64,000 nucleotides of DNA from Dyadobacter sp. MSC1_007 (GCF_023667495.1 NZ_JAMOZL010000006.1:310001-374000); one strand, 5' to 3'. Positions 39,474-50,428 are shown, numbered from the stretch's first letter. Numbers and translations are program-made. The notes: a model not told the origin generated them from the letters alone.

Positions 39474-40526
39474 CTATTGCCGGTACTGGCTTAGTTCGAG
39501 CTGTAATTCGTCCACCAGTTGACTTACCCTTTCGAGGGATGGTTGCGGTGCGGGCATTTGCAGGCTTACGAACGCCTTAATCTCCCAAACTTCCAATACA
39601 TCCTGCAAAGGCACATCCAGTTCTTCAATTTCCGGATTATCGGAGGTAAGTACCAGCACACCGGCTGTTTTGACCTGGTTGAATGCATTACGAAAGACGA
39701 GCCCCTGGCTTTTCAGCAGGAAAACATATTGCATACCGTCCTTAATATCATACCAGTTGCGGATAAACGTCCCGACCAGAATGGAGCCTGGATAAGCAAA
39801 ATCGTACCCACTTTCGAATGCTCGGTAATAGCCCGAAGGCAGATTCGGCAATTGAAACGAAGGAAGCCGGGTGAGATACCCGGGGTTTTGAAAGTTGGCA
39901 ATGTATTCCTCTTGCTGGCTGCTTGCCACCCATTGGATAGTCGGATAGCTGGAAGGCCGCTCTTCCAGACCTGCATTGAACTGGCTTGTCTGATAATTAT
40001 TATTGAAAACCGGAAGCTGGTCGGACGGTTGTTGCATAGGAGGTTGTTGGCGCATGGTTGGCTGCGGTGCCGCATAAGCTGCCGGTGCGGCTTGGGGTGG
40101 CATTTCACCGCTGATCGGTTTCAGGTTGATCTGCCTTGAAACCTGCCTGATCGGTGGCTCGGGCTGCTGGTAATTTTCAATGATTCTCGAAAGCGGCTGA
40201 GGCTCCGTGTAGCCGGGCGTCCGCATAGGAGCGGGCTGCTGTATAGGGCCAGAATGCGAGACCGTCATCGGACGCGACGCCGTAGCAAGCGGCAATGACA
40301 TCTCTGGCGTTTCCCTTAGTTTTCTGAGATCGTTTTTTAGCAAATTGTCAACGCTAACCCCGAAGGCGGTGGCCATGTTTTTGAGATTAGTAAGGTTAGG
40401 ATTGGCACGGGCTTCTTCGTAAGCCCCAAGCAGGGACCGCTTGATAGCGATTTTTCTCGCAAACTGCTCCTGGGTCAGACCATTAAGTCTTCGGAGGTAT
40501 TTGATGTTATTGCTGACGATGCTCAT
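39474..40526 (-). CDS. XRE-family regulator with a LexA/S24-like C-terminal domain
   Basis: A 350-residue protein. An N-terminal HTH of the XRE type (about residues 7-64, GLTQEQFARKIAIKRSLLGAYE) is joined by a Pro/Gln/Met-rich linker (about 85-215) to a C-terminal domain with the strand pattern of the S24/LexA peptidase fold (LVGTFIRNWYDIKDGMQYVF, VLVLTSDNP). The Ser/Lys peptidase pair is not visible at the expected places. It is probably a sensor regulator that does not cut itself. The genes it controls are unknown. Confidence 0.82.
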   Translation of the reverse strand: MSIVSNNIKYLRRLNGLTQEQFARKIAIKRSLLGAYEEARANPNLTNLKNMATAFGVSVDNLLKNDLRKLRETPEMSLPLATASRPMTVSHSGPIQQPAPMRTPGYTEPQPLSRIIENYQQPEPPIRQVSRQINLKPISGEMPPQAAPAAYAAPQPTMRQQPPMQQPSDQLPVFNNNYQTSQFNAGLEERPSSYPTIQWVASSQQEEYIANFQNPGYLTRLPSFQLPNLPSGYYRAFESGYDFAYPGSILVGTFIRNWYDIKDGMQYVFLLKSQGLVFRNAFNQVKTAGVLVLTSDNPEIEELDVPLQDVLEVWEIKAFVSLQMPAPQPSLERVSQLVDELQLELSQYRQ

Positions 40527-40617
40527 AGGATAGCCTTTCCGTGAAAGTACATACTAATTGACAAATCTTTTAGTAAAAAACGAATTGAGCAACTTTCTCT
40601 ATGTCTTTTTTGATTTT

Positions 40618-40670
40618 TTTAAATAAAAAACCGGATCGTCTGATTCGCATTCGCGAGCAGACGATCCGGT
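40618..40670 (-). terminator. Rho-independent terminator of folD
   Basis: ACCGGATCGTCTG (40630-40642) and CAGACGATCCGGT (40658-40670) form a perfect 13-bp stem. On the minus strand a T-run follows. It is 34 bp past the folD stop. Confidence 0.9.
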
Positions 40671-40704
40671 TGAATAGTTTGTGGGGCAAGCCCAGCTATA
40701 TTTT

Positions 40705-41586
40705 TTAAGAATAAATTTCTCTTTTTGCAGCCTTCAAAGTATTGGTAAGCAAACCGCAAATCGTCATCAATCCCACACCGCCGGGTACGGGGGTAATGTA
40801 GCTGCTTTTTGGTGCCACGTCGTTGAAATTAACGTCGCCCCTGATAGAGAAACCACTTTTCTTGGTAGCGTCCGCAACACGTGTAATGCCCACGTCAACA
40901 ACCACCGCGCCTTCTTTAACATATTCTGCCGTCACAAACTCTGGTCGGCCCAATGCCACTATCAGGATATCGGCAGACTGGCAGATCTCTTTCAGGTTCT
41001 GTGTTTTGCTGTGGGTAATGGTCACCGTGCAATTGCCGGGATATGCGTTGCGCTGCATCAGAATGCTCATGGGTAAGCCCACGATCTGGCTGCGGCCGAT
41101 TACGACACAGTGCTTTCCACTTGTTTCAATACCCGCGCGGATCAGCATTTCGAGAATACCGAACGGTGTTGCGGAAATATATGCAGGAAGTCCTTTACAC
41201 ATTCTTCCCACATTGACGGGATGGAAGCCATCCACATCTTTTGCAGGGTTAACGGCCTCCATTACTTTGTTTTCCGAGATGTGAGCGGGCAGCGGAAGCT
41301 GCACGATGAAACCGTCCACGTCCGGATCGTTGTTCAATGATTCAACCGCTTCCAGCAATGTAGCTTCGGTTGTGTTGGCATCGAAGCGCAGTAGGGTAGA
41401 AGTGAAGCCTATTTCTTCACAGCTGCGGATTTTAGAGGCAACGTAGGTTTCGCTGGCGCCGTCCTGGCCTACCAATATGGCTGCTAAATGCGGCTTTTTG
41501 CCGCCTGCTGCCATCCATTGTTCCACTTCTGCCTTAATTTCTGATTTTATTTGGGATGAAATTGCCTTCCCGTCGAGTAGTTGCAT
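40705..41586 (-). CDS. folD: Methylenetetrahydrofolate dehydrogenase/cyclohydrolase FolD
   Basis: Bifunctional enzyme of one-carbon metabolism (5,10-methylene-THF to 10-formyl-THF, NADP-dependent). The 293 residues contain the catalytic lysine region [25 protein letters not shown], and [16 protein letters not shown]. Full length. Its start shares an A with the Sir2 stop (TAATG at 41584-41588), so translation is coupled. Followed by a clear terminator. Confidence 0.97.
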   Translation of the reverse strand: MQLLDGKAISSQIKSEIKAEVEQWMAAGGKKPHLAAILVGQDGASETYVASKIRSCEEIGFTSTLLRFDANTTEATLLEAVESLNNDPDVDGFIVQLPLPAHISENKVMEAVNPAKDVDGFHPVNVGRMCKGLPAYISATPFGILEMLIRAGIETSGKHCVVIGRSQIVGLPMSILMQRNAYPGNCTVTITHSKTQNLKEICQSADILIVALGRPEFVTAEYVKEGAVVVDVGITRVADATKKSGFSIRGDVNFNDVAPKSSYITPVPGGVGLMTICGLLTNTLKAAKREIYS

Positions 41587-42278
41587 TATTTATCAGGTAG
41601 TAAATATTTCTGAATCAAAGTCTCCATTCCGGTCGTAGCCTTATCCTGAATGAATGTCATATTAGGTTTGAGATTGATCTCCGGTTTGGCTGGATCTACA
41701 ATGTAAATAGGCTTCCCTCGACCTACGTAATTAACCAGTCCGGCCGCAGGATATACCGCGAGCGATGTTCCGATCACCAGGAAAATGTCCGCCGCTTCTG
41801 CTACATCCACGGCCACTTCCATCATGGGTACTTCTTCCCCAAACCACACGATATGCGGACGGAGTTGACTGCCCAACTCGCATAAATCACCCGTTTTGAG
41901 TTCCCACGACGTCATGTCATACACCAGCTTGGGATCCTTGGTACTACGCGATTTGAACAGCTCGCCATGCAAATGGATCACATTCGAGGAACCGGCGATT
42001 TCATGCAGATTGTCGACATTCTGGGTGACGATCGTTACATCAAAGTCCTTTTCCAGCTCAGCGAGGGCATAATGTGCGGCGTTGGGCTTCACATCGGCCG
42101 CCTGTTTCCTTCTTTGGTTGTAGAAATCCAGCACCAGCTCCTGGTTACGGATCCAGGCCTCGGGAGTAGCCACGTCTTCAATCCGGTAGTTATCCCACAA
42201 GCCCCCATTATCACGAAAAGTACTGATCCCGCTTTCAGCGCTGATTCCTGCTCCGGAAAGGACTACAAGTTTTTTCAT
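41586..42278 (-). CDS. Sirtuin family NAD-dependent deacylase (CobB-like), no zinc cysteines
   Basis: A 230-residue sirtuin. [14 protein letters not shown] is at residues 9-22, [12 protein letters not shown] at 85-96, and the catalytic histidine is His104 (HLHGELF). Tyr53 and Arg56 (FYNQRRKQ) match class III sirtuins such as E. coli CobB, which also remove succinyl groups. The four zinc-binding cysteines are missing: only Cys133 is in the region. The fold may be stabilised another way. Coupled to folD by TAATG. Confidence 0.92.
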   Translation of the reverse strand: MKKLVVLSGAGISAESGISTFRDNGGLWDNYRIEDVATPEAWIRNQELVLDFYNQRRKQAADVKPNAAHYALAELEKDFDVTIVTQNVDNLHEIAGSSNVIHLHGELFKSRSTKDPKLVYDMTSWELKTGDLCELGSQLRPHIVWFGEEVPMMEVAVDVAEAADIFLVIGTSLAVYPAAGLVNYVGRGKPIYIVDPAKPEINLKPNMTFIQDKATTGMETLIQKYLLPDK

Positions 42279-42298
42279 GATCGGTTGGCTGTTTTGTT

Positions 42299-44674
42299 TT
42301 AACTTTTCTTAACTGCTTTTTTAGCCGCTGGTTTCTTAGCTGCCGGCGCTTTGGCTGCCGGTTTTTTCGCGCCCCGTCCTGCTGGTTTGTCCGGCGTTTC
42401 CGCTGCGAGCTTCACAACTTCTTCATAGGTCAGCGAGGCTGGCTCAGTACCTTTCGGGATTTTGACATTCTTTTTGCCAAAAGCGATATATGGTCCGTAT
42501 TTGCCATTCAAAACTTTCGCTTCCGGATCTTCCGCAAATTCTTTGATCGTCCGGTTACTGTCCTGCTGGCGCTTTTCAGCGATGATTTCTACCAGTCTGT
42601 CCTCGGTTACGGTCATCGGGTCGTCGGTTTTGGCCAGCGAGAAATATTTCCCGTCGTGTTTCACATAAGGGCCAAACTTGCCGACATTCACGATCATCTC
42701 CTTGTCTTCGAAAACCCCAACTTGACGCGGCAGTTTGAACAGTTCGAATGCCTCGTCAATCGTGATCGTTTCCATCAGCTGACCTCTTTGCAAACTTGCA
42801 AACTTGGGCTTTTCTTCATCTTCCACGTCTCCGATCTGCACATAGGGCCCATATTTACCTATTCTTACTGAAACTTTCTTGCCTGTCGCCGGATCTTCAC
42901 CCAGGTCACGCGAGGTAAGGCTCTTGTCAATCGCCTCTTCTCTTGCTTCTGCTACTTTTTTCTGGAACGGTGTGTAGAAGTTTTTGATCATCTGCTGCCA
43001 GCCAAGCTGACCTTCCGCAATGTGGTCAAAGTCCTTTTCAACGCTCGCAGTGAACGAATAGTCGATAATGTCATTAAAATGGCTTACCAAAAAATCATTC
43101 ACCACCATTCCGGTGCTGGTTGGGAACAGTTTTGCCTTTTCCGAACCGTATATCTCTTTATTAACCTTGCTTTTGATCTGATCGCCCGCAAGAATCATTT
43201 CTTTAAATTCCCTTTCAAAACCTGGGCGGTCTTCTTTCACGATATATTCCCTTTTCAGGATCGTAGAGATCGTAGGCGCATAGGTTGACGGTCGCCCGAT
43301 CCCCATTTCTTCCAGCTTTTTTACAAGGCTCGCCTCCGTATAACGGGGAGGGTTCCTGGTGAAGCGCTCCGTAGCTTTCATATCAGCCAGTTTAAGTATC
43401 TGGTTGATATTCAATGGAGGAAGCATGCCTTTTTGTTCTTCATCATTTTCATCATCGCTGGATTCCATATATACTTTCAGGAACCCTTCGAATTTGATCA
43501 CTTCACCTTGTGCTACCAGCTCTTCGGACGTGGTTGAAATGCCTATCGTTGCCGTTGTGCGTTCCAGTTGCGCGTCCGACATCTGTGATGCAATGGCGCG
43601 TTTCCAGATTAGTTCGTACAGGCGCTGTTCGTTGCGGTCGCTGCTTCCTACCAGGGTCGAAAAATCCGTAGGACGGATGGCTTCGTGAGCTTCCTGTGCC
43701 GACTCCGATTTCGTTTTGAATATACGGCGGTTATAGAAATCATCCCCATATTCTTTTGTGATCTGCTGCTTTGCTTTATCTAACGCTTCTTCCGACAGGT
43801 TAGTCGAGTCAGTACGCATGTAGGAAATCTTTCCTGCTTCGTACAGCCGTTGCGCGACCGTCATCGTTTGGGCTACTGAAAAGCTGAGCTTGCGGGAAGC
43901 TTCCTGTTGTAATGTAGAAGTTGTAAATGGTGGTGCAGGTGTTTTTTTAGCCGGTTTTACTTCAAGATTTTTGATGGAGAACTGAGCTCCGATGCATTTC
44001 TCGAGAAACTTCATCGCTTCTTCTTCGGTCGCGAAGTTTTTGGCAAGTTCCGCATTCAGCACTTTGCCATTGCCGAGATCGAAATGAGCGGTTATTTTGA
44101 AGCTGCTTTTGCTTCTGAATGCATCAATCTCCCTTTCGCGCTCCACGATGATCCTTACCGCAACGGACTGCACACGGCCGGCCGAAAGGTTAGATTTACC
44201 GATCCTTATTTTTTTCCAAAGTACAGGTGAGAGCTCATAGCCCACGAGCCGGTCGAGGATGCGGCGGGCCTGCTGTGCATCCACGAGGTCTGCATCGATC
44301 ACCCTTGGCTTGGCGATAGCATTCAGCAGGGCTGTTTTTGTAATCTCCCGAAATACGATCCGCTTGGTATCATCAGGCAGGCCCAGGGCCTCCTTTAAAT
44401 GCCAGGAAATAGCTTCTCCCTCGCGGTCATCATCGGTCGCTAGCCATACTTCTGCATCTTTTGCCAGTTTTTTAAGCTCTGAAATGACTTTGACTTTGTC
44501 GGAGGAGATTTCGTAGGAGGGTTGGAATCCATGCTCGACATCGACGCCCATATCATGTTCCGGGAGGTCACGCACATGTCCGAAACTGGACTTGACAGTG
44601 AAATCCTGCCCTAGGTAACTTTCAATGGTTTTGGCCTTCGCCGGTGACTCTACGATCACCAGATTTTTTGACAT
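42299..44674 (-). CDS. topA: DNA topoisomerase I
   Basis: Type IA topoisomerase that relaxes negative supercoils. The start at 44674 (MSKNLVIVESPAKAKTIESYLG) fits the family; an upstream Met at 44752 gives a 26-residue patternless extension. The 791 residues include the Toprim domain, the active-site region YMRTDSTNLSEEA with the catalytic Tyr, and several C-terminal topoisomerase repeats (KYGPYVQIGD, KFGPYVKHDG, KYGPYIAFGK). The tail is a Lys/Ala/Pro-rich stretch resembling eukaryotic histone H1 tails. Four-Cys zinc ribbons are absent. Confidence 0.96.
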   Translation of the reverse strand: MSKNLVIVESPAKAKTIESYLGQDFTVKSSFGHVRDLPEHDMGVDVEHGFQPSYEISSDKVKVISELKKLAKDAEVWLATDDDREGEAISWHLKEALGLPDDTKRIVFREITKTALLNAIAKPRVIDADLVDAQQARRILDRLVGYELSPVLWKKIRIGKSNLSAGRVQSVAVRIIVEREREIDAFRSKSSFKITAHFDLGNGKVLNAELAKNFATEEEAMKFLEKCIGAQFSIKNLEVKPAKKTPAPPFTTSTLQQEASRKLSFSVAQTMTVAQRLYEAGKISYMRTDSTNLSEEALDKAKQQITKEYGDDFYNRRIFKTKSESAQEAHEAIRPTDFSTLVGSSDRNEQRLYELIWKRAIASQMSDAQLERTTATIGISTTSEELVAQGEVIKFEGFLKVYMESSDDENDEEQKGMLPPLNINQILKLADMKATERFTRNPPRYTEASLVKKLEEMGIGRPSTYAPTISTILKREYIVKEDRPGFEREFKEMILAGDQIKSKVNKEIYGSEKAKLFPTSTGMVVNDFLVSHFNDIIDYSFTASVEKDFDHIAEGQLGWQQMIKNFYTPFQKKVAEAREEAIDKSLTSRDLGEDPATGKKVSVRIGKYGPYVQIGDVEDEEKPKFASLQRGQLMETITIDEAFELFKLPRQVGVFEDKEMIVNVGKFGPYVKHDGKYFSLAKTDDPMTVTEDRLVEIIAEKRQQDSNRTIKEFAEDPEAKVLNGKYGPYIAFGKKNVKIPKGTEPASLTYEEVVKLAAETPDKPAGRGAKKPAAKAPAAKKPAAKKAVKKS

Positions 44675-45003
44675 AACTTTCGATTTAAGGGACCTGCTAG
44701 CACTTTGAATGTCCAAATATAGGGCACAATCCGAGAAAAAATCAAAGCGCAAATAAAAGCTGACTTAAAAACGGAGACTGCCGGAGAGGTTCCCGAAGGG
44801 GAGGTTTCAAATAATTCCCTCAATATACAGGTTGTCAGAACAAAAAAAATTTCGGGGTGGTTATCTAAATATACGTCTAGAATATACTGGTTTTAAATAG
44901 TAGCTAAAATCGCCCGAAATGCCTCCGTATATTCTGTAATTTCGTACTTTCGCGCGTTTTATTGACAACAGATGATCCCTTTAACATTGAAAAGTTTTTC
45001 ATC
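44675..45003. promoter_or_regulatory. Divergent topA/acnB intergenic region
   Basis: No gene seen in 329 bp. An inverted repeat AGAATATAC (44879-44887) / GTATATTCT (44927-44935) flanks a 39-nt spacer, and a -7-like box TACTTTCG lies at 44945-44952, followed by the acnB start at 45004. G-rich clusters occur at about 44778-44812. The divergent promoters must lie here. Confidence 0.4.
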
Positions 45004-47775
45004 ATGAATATTTATAAGGACTACATTAACGAGATTGAAGAAAGAAAAACCCAGGGGCTTCATCCAAAGCCGATCGATGGTGCTGAATTGCTGGGAGAAA
45101 TCATTGCACAGATTAAAGATGTAGAAAACGAGCATCGGGAAGATTCTCTTAAATTTTTCATTTACAACACTTTACCAGGAACCACAAGTGCTGCCGGTGC
45201 GAAAGCCAGGTTTTTGAAAGAGATCATTCTGGGAGAATCGGTAGTAGAAGAAATAACACCTGCTTTTGCATTTGAGTTGTTATCTCACATGAAAGGCGGC
45301 CCTTCCATTGGTGTATTGCTTGATCTTGCCCTTGGTGAGGATGTCTCCGTTGCAAAACAAGCTGCCGAGGTTCTTAAAACACAGGTTTTCCTTTATGATG
45401 CGGACACAGACCGTCTGAAAGACGCATTCAAAAGCGGTAACGAAATCGCCAGGGAGATCCTTGAAAGCTACGCAAAAGCAGAGTTCTTCACCAAGTTGCC
45501 GGATATACCTGAGGAAATCAATATAGTTACTTATGTGGCCGGTGAAGGCGATATTTCGACTGACTTACTCTCTCCGGGTAACCAGGCGCATTCCCGTTCG
45601 GACCGTGAGTTACATGGTCTTTGTATGATTACCCCTAAGGCACAGCAGGAAATCAAGGCTTTGCAGGCCGAACATCCTGACAAAAGCGTAATGCTGATTG
45701 CCGAGAAGGGTACCATGGGCGTAGGTTCATCCAGGATGTCGGGTGTGAACAACGTGGCGCTTTGGACGGGTAAGCAGGCAAGCCCCTATATTCCATTTGT
45801 AAATATTGCTCCGATCGTAGGAGGTACAAATGGCATTTCCCCGATCTTCCTTACAACTGTCGATGTTACCGGCGGTATTGGTATTGACCTGAAAAACTGG
45901 GTTAAAAAGGTTGATGAAAACGGTAATGTAGTTCGTAATGAAAGTGGTGACCCTGTTCTTGAAGAGGTTTACTCTGTCGCCACCGGCACTGTTCTTACTA
46001 TTAATACAAAAACAAAAAAGCTTTACAGCGGCGATCAGGAGCTGATCGATATTTCGAAGGCCCTTACGCCTCAGAAAAAGGAATTTATAAGAGCTGGCGG
46101 ATCATATGCCATTGTATTTGGTAAAAAAATCCAGACGGTCGCAGCGAAAATTTTAGGTATTGAGCCTACTCCTGTATTCGCTCCGTCCAAAGAGATTTCT
46201 AATGAAGGACAGGGGCTTACAGCAGTTGAGAAGATATTTAACAGAAACGCGGTTGGTATTACGCCGGGTAAAGTTCTGCACGCCGGCTCAGATGTTCGGG
46301 TAGAGGTTAATATCGTGGGTTCACAAGATACAACGGGCCTTATGACTGCTCAGGAACTTGAATCGATGGCTGCGACGACGATTTCACCAATCGTTGACGG
46401 TGCCTATCAGTCGGGTTGTCATACGGCATCGGTTTGGGATAAAAAGGCGCAGGCTAACATTCCAAAACTGATGAAGTTTATGAACGACTTCGGTTTGATC
46501 ACCGCGCGTGACCCGAAAGGGGAATATCACTCGATGACAGATGTGATCCACAAAGTACTCAACGATATTACTATCGACGAGTGGGCGATCATCATCGGTG
46601 GCGACTCGCATACCAGAATGTCGAAAGGTGTTGCTTTTGGTGCCGACTCCGGAACCGTTGCGATTGCATTGGCTACAGGTGAAGTATCCATGCCGATTCC
46701 TGAATCCGTGAAAGTAACGTTCAAAGGTGACATGAAGGATCACATGGATTTCCGTGATGTGGTTCATGCTACCCAAGCTCAGATGTTGCAACAGTTTGGT
46801 GGCGAGAATGTATTTCAGGGCCGGATCATTGAGGTTCACCTAGGAACGCTACCTGCCGACCAGGCATTCACTTTTACAGACTGGACTGCGGAAATGAAGG
46901 CGAAAGCTTCTATCTGTATTTCTGAGGACGATACGCTGATCGAATCACTGGAAATTGCGAAAAACAGGATCCAGATCATGATCGATAAAGGAATGGAGAA
47001 CCACAAGCAGGTTTTGCAGGGATTGATTAATAAGGCAGATAAAAGAATTGCTGAAATTAAATCAGGAGAGAAACCAGCCCTGACTCCCGATGCGAATGCG
47101 AAATATTATGCAGAGGTTGTGATCGACCTTGATGTGATCGTTGAGCCAATGATCGCCGATCCCGATGTCAACAATAAAGATGTTTCCAAAAGATATACCC
47201 ACGATACAATTCGTCCTATTTCTTTTTATGGAGATGATAAAAAGGTAGATCTGGGTTTTGTCGGCTCCTGCATGGTTCATAAGGGAGACCTTAAAATTGT
47301 TTCCCAAATGCTTAAAAATTTGGAGGAACAACAAGGTAAGGTCGAGTTTCACGCTCCGCTTGTGGTGGCAGCACCTACCTATAACATCATTGAAGAACTG
47401 AAAAAAGAAGGCGACTGGGACGTATTGCAAAAGTACTCCGGTTTCGAATTCGATGATAATGCTCCGAAAGTGGCGGCACGTACCGAGTACGAAAATATGA
47501 TGTATCTTGAACGTCCCGGCTGTAACCTTTGCATGGGTAACCAGGAAAAAGCGGCCAAAGGCGATACTGTGTTGGCAACTTCAACCCGTCTTTTCCAGGG
47601 AAGGGTAGTGGAAGACTCAGACCGTAAAAAGGGAGAATCACTGCTCGCATCTACGCCGGTCGTTGTGCTCTCTGCAATCCTTGGACGAATCCCCAATATG
47701 GAGGAGTACAAAGCTGCGGTGGTGGGCATTGACCTGACCAAGTTCGCACCTCCTACCAAGCAATTGAGCAGGTAG
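45004..47775 (+). CDS. acnB: Bifunctional aconitate hydratase 2/2-methylisocitrate dehydratase
   Basis: Citrate-isocitrate isomerase of the TCA cycle, AcnB type, also active on 2-methylisocitrate. The chosen ATG (45004, [10 protein letters not shown]) gives 923 residues; the upstream in-frame ATG at 44962 adds 14 residues without pattern. The order is AcnB-like: HEAT-type N-terminal domain, then the swivel domain, then the iron-sulfur core. Fe-S motifs are [21 protein letters not shown], and [12 protein letters not shown] second aconitase follows after 56 bp. Confidence 0.95.
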   Translation: MNIYKDYINEIEERKTQGLHPKPIDGAELLGEIIAQIKDVENEHREDSLKFFIYNTLPGTTSAAGAKARFLKEIILGESVVEEITPAFAFELLSHMKGGPSIGVLLDLALGEDVSVAKQAAEVLKTQVFLYDADTDRLKDAFKSGNEIAREILESYAKAEFFTKLPDIPEEINIVTYVAGEGDISTDLLSPGNQAHSRSDRELHGLCMITPKAQQEIKALQAEHPDKSVMLIAEKGTMGVGSSRMSGVNNVALWTGKQASPYIPFVNIAPIVGGTNGISPIFLTTVDVTGGIGIDLKNWVKKVDENGNVVRNESGDPVLEEVYSVATGTVLTINTKTKKLYSGDQELIDISKALTPQKKEFIRAGGSYAIVFGKKIQTVAAKILGIEPTPVFAPSKEISNEGQGLTAVEKIFNRNAVGITPGKVLHAGSDVRVEVNIVGSQDTTGLMTAQELESMAATTISPIVDGAYQSGCHTASVWDKKAQANIPKLMKFMNDFGLITARDPKGEYHSMTDVIHKVLNDITIDEWAIIIGGDSHTRMSKGVAFGADSGTVAIALATGEVSMPIPESVKVTFKGDMKDHMDFRDVVHATQAQMLQQFGGENVFQGRIIEVHLGTLPADQAFTFTDWTAEMKAKASICISEDDTLIESLEIAKNRIQIMIDKGMENHKQVLQGLINKADKRIAEIKSGEKPALTPDANAKYYAEVVIDLDVIVEPMIADPDVNNKDVSKRYTHDTIRPISFYGDDKKVDLGFVGSCMVHKGDLKIVSQMLKNLEEQQGKVEFHAPLVVAAPTYNIIEELKKEGDWDVLQKYSGFEFDDNAPKVAARTEYENMMYLERPGCNLCMGNQEKAAKGDTVLATSTRLFQGRVVEDSDRKKGESLLASTPVVVLSAILGRIPNMEEYKAAVVGIDLTKFAPPTKQLSR

Positions 47776-47831
47776 TTACTGGTGGTACAGTTGTTGATAA
47801 ACGTGAATGTGTAATCATTAATTTGAGAGAT

Positions 47832-50099
47832 ATGGCGTTTGACTTAGATATGATCAAGGGCGTTTACGCCCGCATGCAAGAAAGAGTAGAAGCCGCCCGT
47901 AATGTAGTAGGGCGACCTTTGACCCTGGCAGAGAAGATTTTATACTCCCACTTATGGGAAGGTAACCCGACCCAGAGTTACGAACGCGGCAAGTCATATG
48001 TAGATTTCGCTCCTGACCGCGTTGCGATGCAGGATGCGACCGCTCAGATGGCGCTTTTGCAATTTATGCAGGCTGGCCGCCCGAAAGTGGCAGTTCCTTC
48101 CACGGTCCACTGCGACCACCTTATCCAGGCCGAAGTGGGCGCTGTGCAGGATTTAAAGAATGCCGTAGATAAAAATAAAGAAGTATACGATTTCCTTTCA
48201 TCCGTATCCAATAAATATGGTCTGGGCTTCTGGAGGGCCGGTGCGGGTATCATTCACCAGGTTGTGCTTGAAAATTACGCATTCCCGGGTGGTATGATGA
48301 TCGGTACCGATTCACACACGCCTAATGCGGGTGGTTTGGGTATGATCGCGATCGGCGTTGGCGGTGCAGATGCTTCCGACGTAATGTCGGGCCTTGCCTG
48401 GGAATTGAAAATGCCCCGTTTGATAGGAGTGAAATTGACCGGTAAACTGAGCGGATGGACTGCTGCGAAAGACGTCATCCTTTGGGTTGCGGGCCAGCTC
48501 ACTGTAAAAGGCGGAACAGGATATGTAGTCGAGTACTTCGGCGAAGGTGCCGAGAACATTTCTGCAACCGGTAAAGCGACCATCTGTAATATGGGTGCTG
48601 AAATTGGTGCTACAACTTCTATTTTCGCCTATGATGAGAAAAGCGCCGCTTACCTGAGAGGAACAGAGCGCGCTGACGTTGCCGATGCAGCTGATGCCGT
48701 TAAGCACCTGTTGCGTTCCGATGATGAAGTTTACGCGGATCCTGCTACCTATTATGATCAACTGATCGAGCTCGATCTTTCGACGCTTGAACCGCATATT
48801 AACGGACCATTTACACCGGATCTGGCCTGGCCGTTGTCGAAATTCGCGACAGCGGTGAAGGAAAACGGCTGGCCTGAGGTTCTTTCGGTGGGTCTGATCG
48901 GCTCTTGTACCAACTCTTCCTATGAAGATGTAAGCCGCGCGGCGTCACTTGCGCAGCAGGCGGTTGACAAAAAACTGAAAGTAAGTTCAGAATATACGAT
49001 TACGCCAGGTTCCGAGCTGGTACGCTACACGGTAGAACGTGACGGCTTCCTGGACACATTCGCGCAGATCGGCGGCGTAGTGCTTGCCAATGCATGCGGA
49101 CCTTGTATCGGACAATGGGCGCGTCACGGGGCTGAAAAAGGGGAGAAGAATTCGATCATCACCTCATTCAACCGTAACTTCTCAAAACGTGCCGATGGTA
49201 ATCCCAACACGCACTCTTTTGTAGCATCCCCCGAGATAGTAACCGCGATGGCTATCGCCGGACGCCTCACTTTCGACCCTCGTGTTGACAAACTTATCAA
49301 TACAGAAGGGGTGGAAGTAGTGCTCGACGAACCAAGCGGCCTCGAATTGCCAACCAAAGGTTTTGCGGTGGAAGATGCAGGATACCAGGCACCAGCAGAA
49401 GATGGAAGTCAGGTGCAGGTTTTGGTAAGCCCAACTTCCAGCCGTCTGCAACTCCTCGAACCATTCCCTGAATGGGAAGGTACGGACTTGACAGGTTTGA
49501 AGCTGCTGATCAAAGCGAAAGGCAAGTGTACGACCGACCACATTTCGATGGCCGGCCCTTGGTTGAAATACCGCGGACATCTTGACAATATCTCCAATAA
49601 TATGCTGATCGGTGCGGTTAACTTCTACAACGAGAAAACCAACACCATCAAAAACCAGTTGACCAACCAATACGCGGAAGTTCCAGCCGTACAGCGTGAT
49701 TACAAAGCGCACGGAATCGGAACGATCGTGGTTGGGGACGAAAACTATGGGGAAGGTTCATCGCGTGAGCATGCGGCGATGGAGCCTCGCTTCCTGGGCG
49801 TACGCGCGATCCTGACGAAGTCATTCGCCCGTATCCACGAAACGAACCTCAAAAAGCAAGGTATGCTCGCGCTTACATTTGCCAATACGGCAGATTATGA
49901 CAAGATCCAGGAAGATGATACCATCGATATCCTTGGTCTGGAAACATTTGCAGAAGGACAGCCTCTGACGATCGTGTTGCATCACAACGACGGCACAACA
50001 GAAGAGTTCCCTGTAAACCATACCTACAATGCGCAACAGATTGAATGGTTCAAAGCAGGTTCTGCATTGAATATTATTCGTAGATCGGTAGGAGCGTAA
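47832..50099 (+). CDS. Aconitate hydratase, mitochondrial-type
   Basis: A 755-residue aconitase of the mitochondrial family, different in domain order from the AcnB upstream. The ATG at 47832 (MAFDLDM) is preferred to the TTG at 47823. Motifs are [32 protein letters not shown] and [14 protein letters not shown], with three cysteines for the 4Fe-4S cluster, and [17 protein letters not shown] in the swivel domain. Separate genes in one operon can serve different oxygen or iron conditions; this is inference. A long terminator follows. Confidence 0.95.
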   Translation: MAFDLDMIKGVYARMQERVEAARNVVGRPLTLAEKILYSHLWEGNPTQSYERGKSYVDFAPDRVAMQDATAQMALLQFMQAGRPKVAVPSTVHCDHLIQAEVGAVQDLKNAVDKNKEVYDFLSSVSNKYGLGFWRAGAGIIHQVVLENYAFPGGMMIGTDSHTPNAGGLGMIAIGVGGADASDVMSGLAWELKMPRLIGVKLTGKLSGWTAAKDVILWVAGQLTVKGGTGYVVEYFGEGAENISATGKATICNMGAEIGATTSIFAYDEKSAAYLRGTERADVADAADAVKHLLRSDDEVYADPATYYDQLIELDLSTLEPHINGPFTPDLAWPLSKFATAVKENGWPEVLSVGLIGSCTNSSYEDVSRAASLAQQAVDKKLKVSSEYTITPGSELVRYTVERDGFLDTFAQIGGVVLANACGPCIGQWARHGAEKGEKNSIITSFNRNFSKRADGNPNTHSFVASPEIVTAMAIAGRLTFDPRVDKLINTEGVEVVLDEPSGLELPTKGFAVEDAGYQAPAEDGSQVQVLVSPTSSRLQLLEPFPEWEGTDLTGLKLLIKAKGKCTTDHISMAGPWLKYRGHLDNISNNMLIGAVNFYNEKTNTIKNQLTNQYAEVPAVQRDYKAHGIGTIVVGDENYGEGSSREHAAMEPRFLGVRAILTKSFARIHETNLKKQGMLALTFANTADYDKIQEDDTIDILGLETFAEGQPLTIVLHHNDGTTEEFPVNHTYNAQQIEWFKAGSALNIIRRSVGA

Positions 50100-50117
50100 T
50101 CGCTCTTTTCTGGCCGC

Positions 50118-50159
50118 ATTAAAACGAAAACTCCCGCTTGCGGGAGTTTTCGTTTTAAT
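50118..50159. terminator. Bidirectional terminator of the aconitase operon
   Basis: ATTAAAACGAAAACTCCCGC (50118-50137) and GCGGGAGTTTTCGTTTTAAT (50140-50159) form a nearly perfect 20-bp stem with A- and T-rich flanks on both strands. It starts 19 bp past the aconitase stop. Confidence 0.92.
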
Positions 50160-50204
50160 GTAAAATCATTAGTCGCATCGTGTAAAATTAACGGGATCCG
50201 TTTG

Positions 50205-50412
50205 CTCCGAAGGAGTGTCCTGTTTCTAGAAAAATTACCACGTGGCCTATTCGTATTGGCTCCGTAGGTGCCTCCTTGCCCACGTTTTAGGAGGCACCTA
50301 CGGAGCCCTACATCCTTCTTCGCATTGTTTTTGCTAAAAACAGGGGGCTCCGCAGGAGCCTTTCTTCGTTGTTCGTATTGTTTTTGCTAGAAACAGGGGC
50401 TCCTGCGGGGCC
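50205..50412. repeat. REP/REPIN-like repeat block, copy B
   Basis: An 18-bp perfect inverted repeat GGCTCCGTAGGTGCCTCC (50258-50275) / GGAGGCACCTACGGAGCC (50290-50307) with a 14-nt loop. Two direct copies of about 36 bp (50324-50360 and 50377-50412) share ATTGTTTTTGCTA and GGCTCC-type palindromes. The 16-mer CCTGTTTCTAGAAAAA at 50219-50234 also occurs at 34440-34455. Confidence 0.85.
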
Positions 50413-50428
50413 GGACTGGCGATATGTA

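Larger units (their letters stand above)
50100..50428. other. Gap after the aconitase operon, filled by repeats
   Basis: No gene in 329 bp. It contains the aconitase terminator and then a block of REP-like repeats from about 50205 to 50412. The lspA stop is at 50429. Confidence 0.7.

Noticed and set aside
50324..50412. Direct repeats as IS ends
   Set aside because: No transposase gene and no target-site duplication; the palindromic core and the copies at 34423 fit a REP family better.
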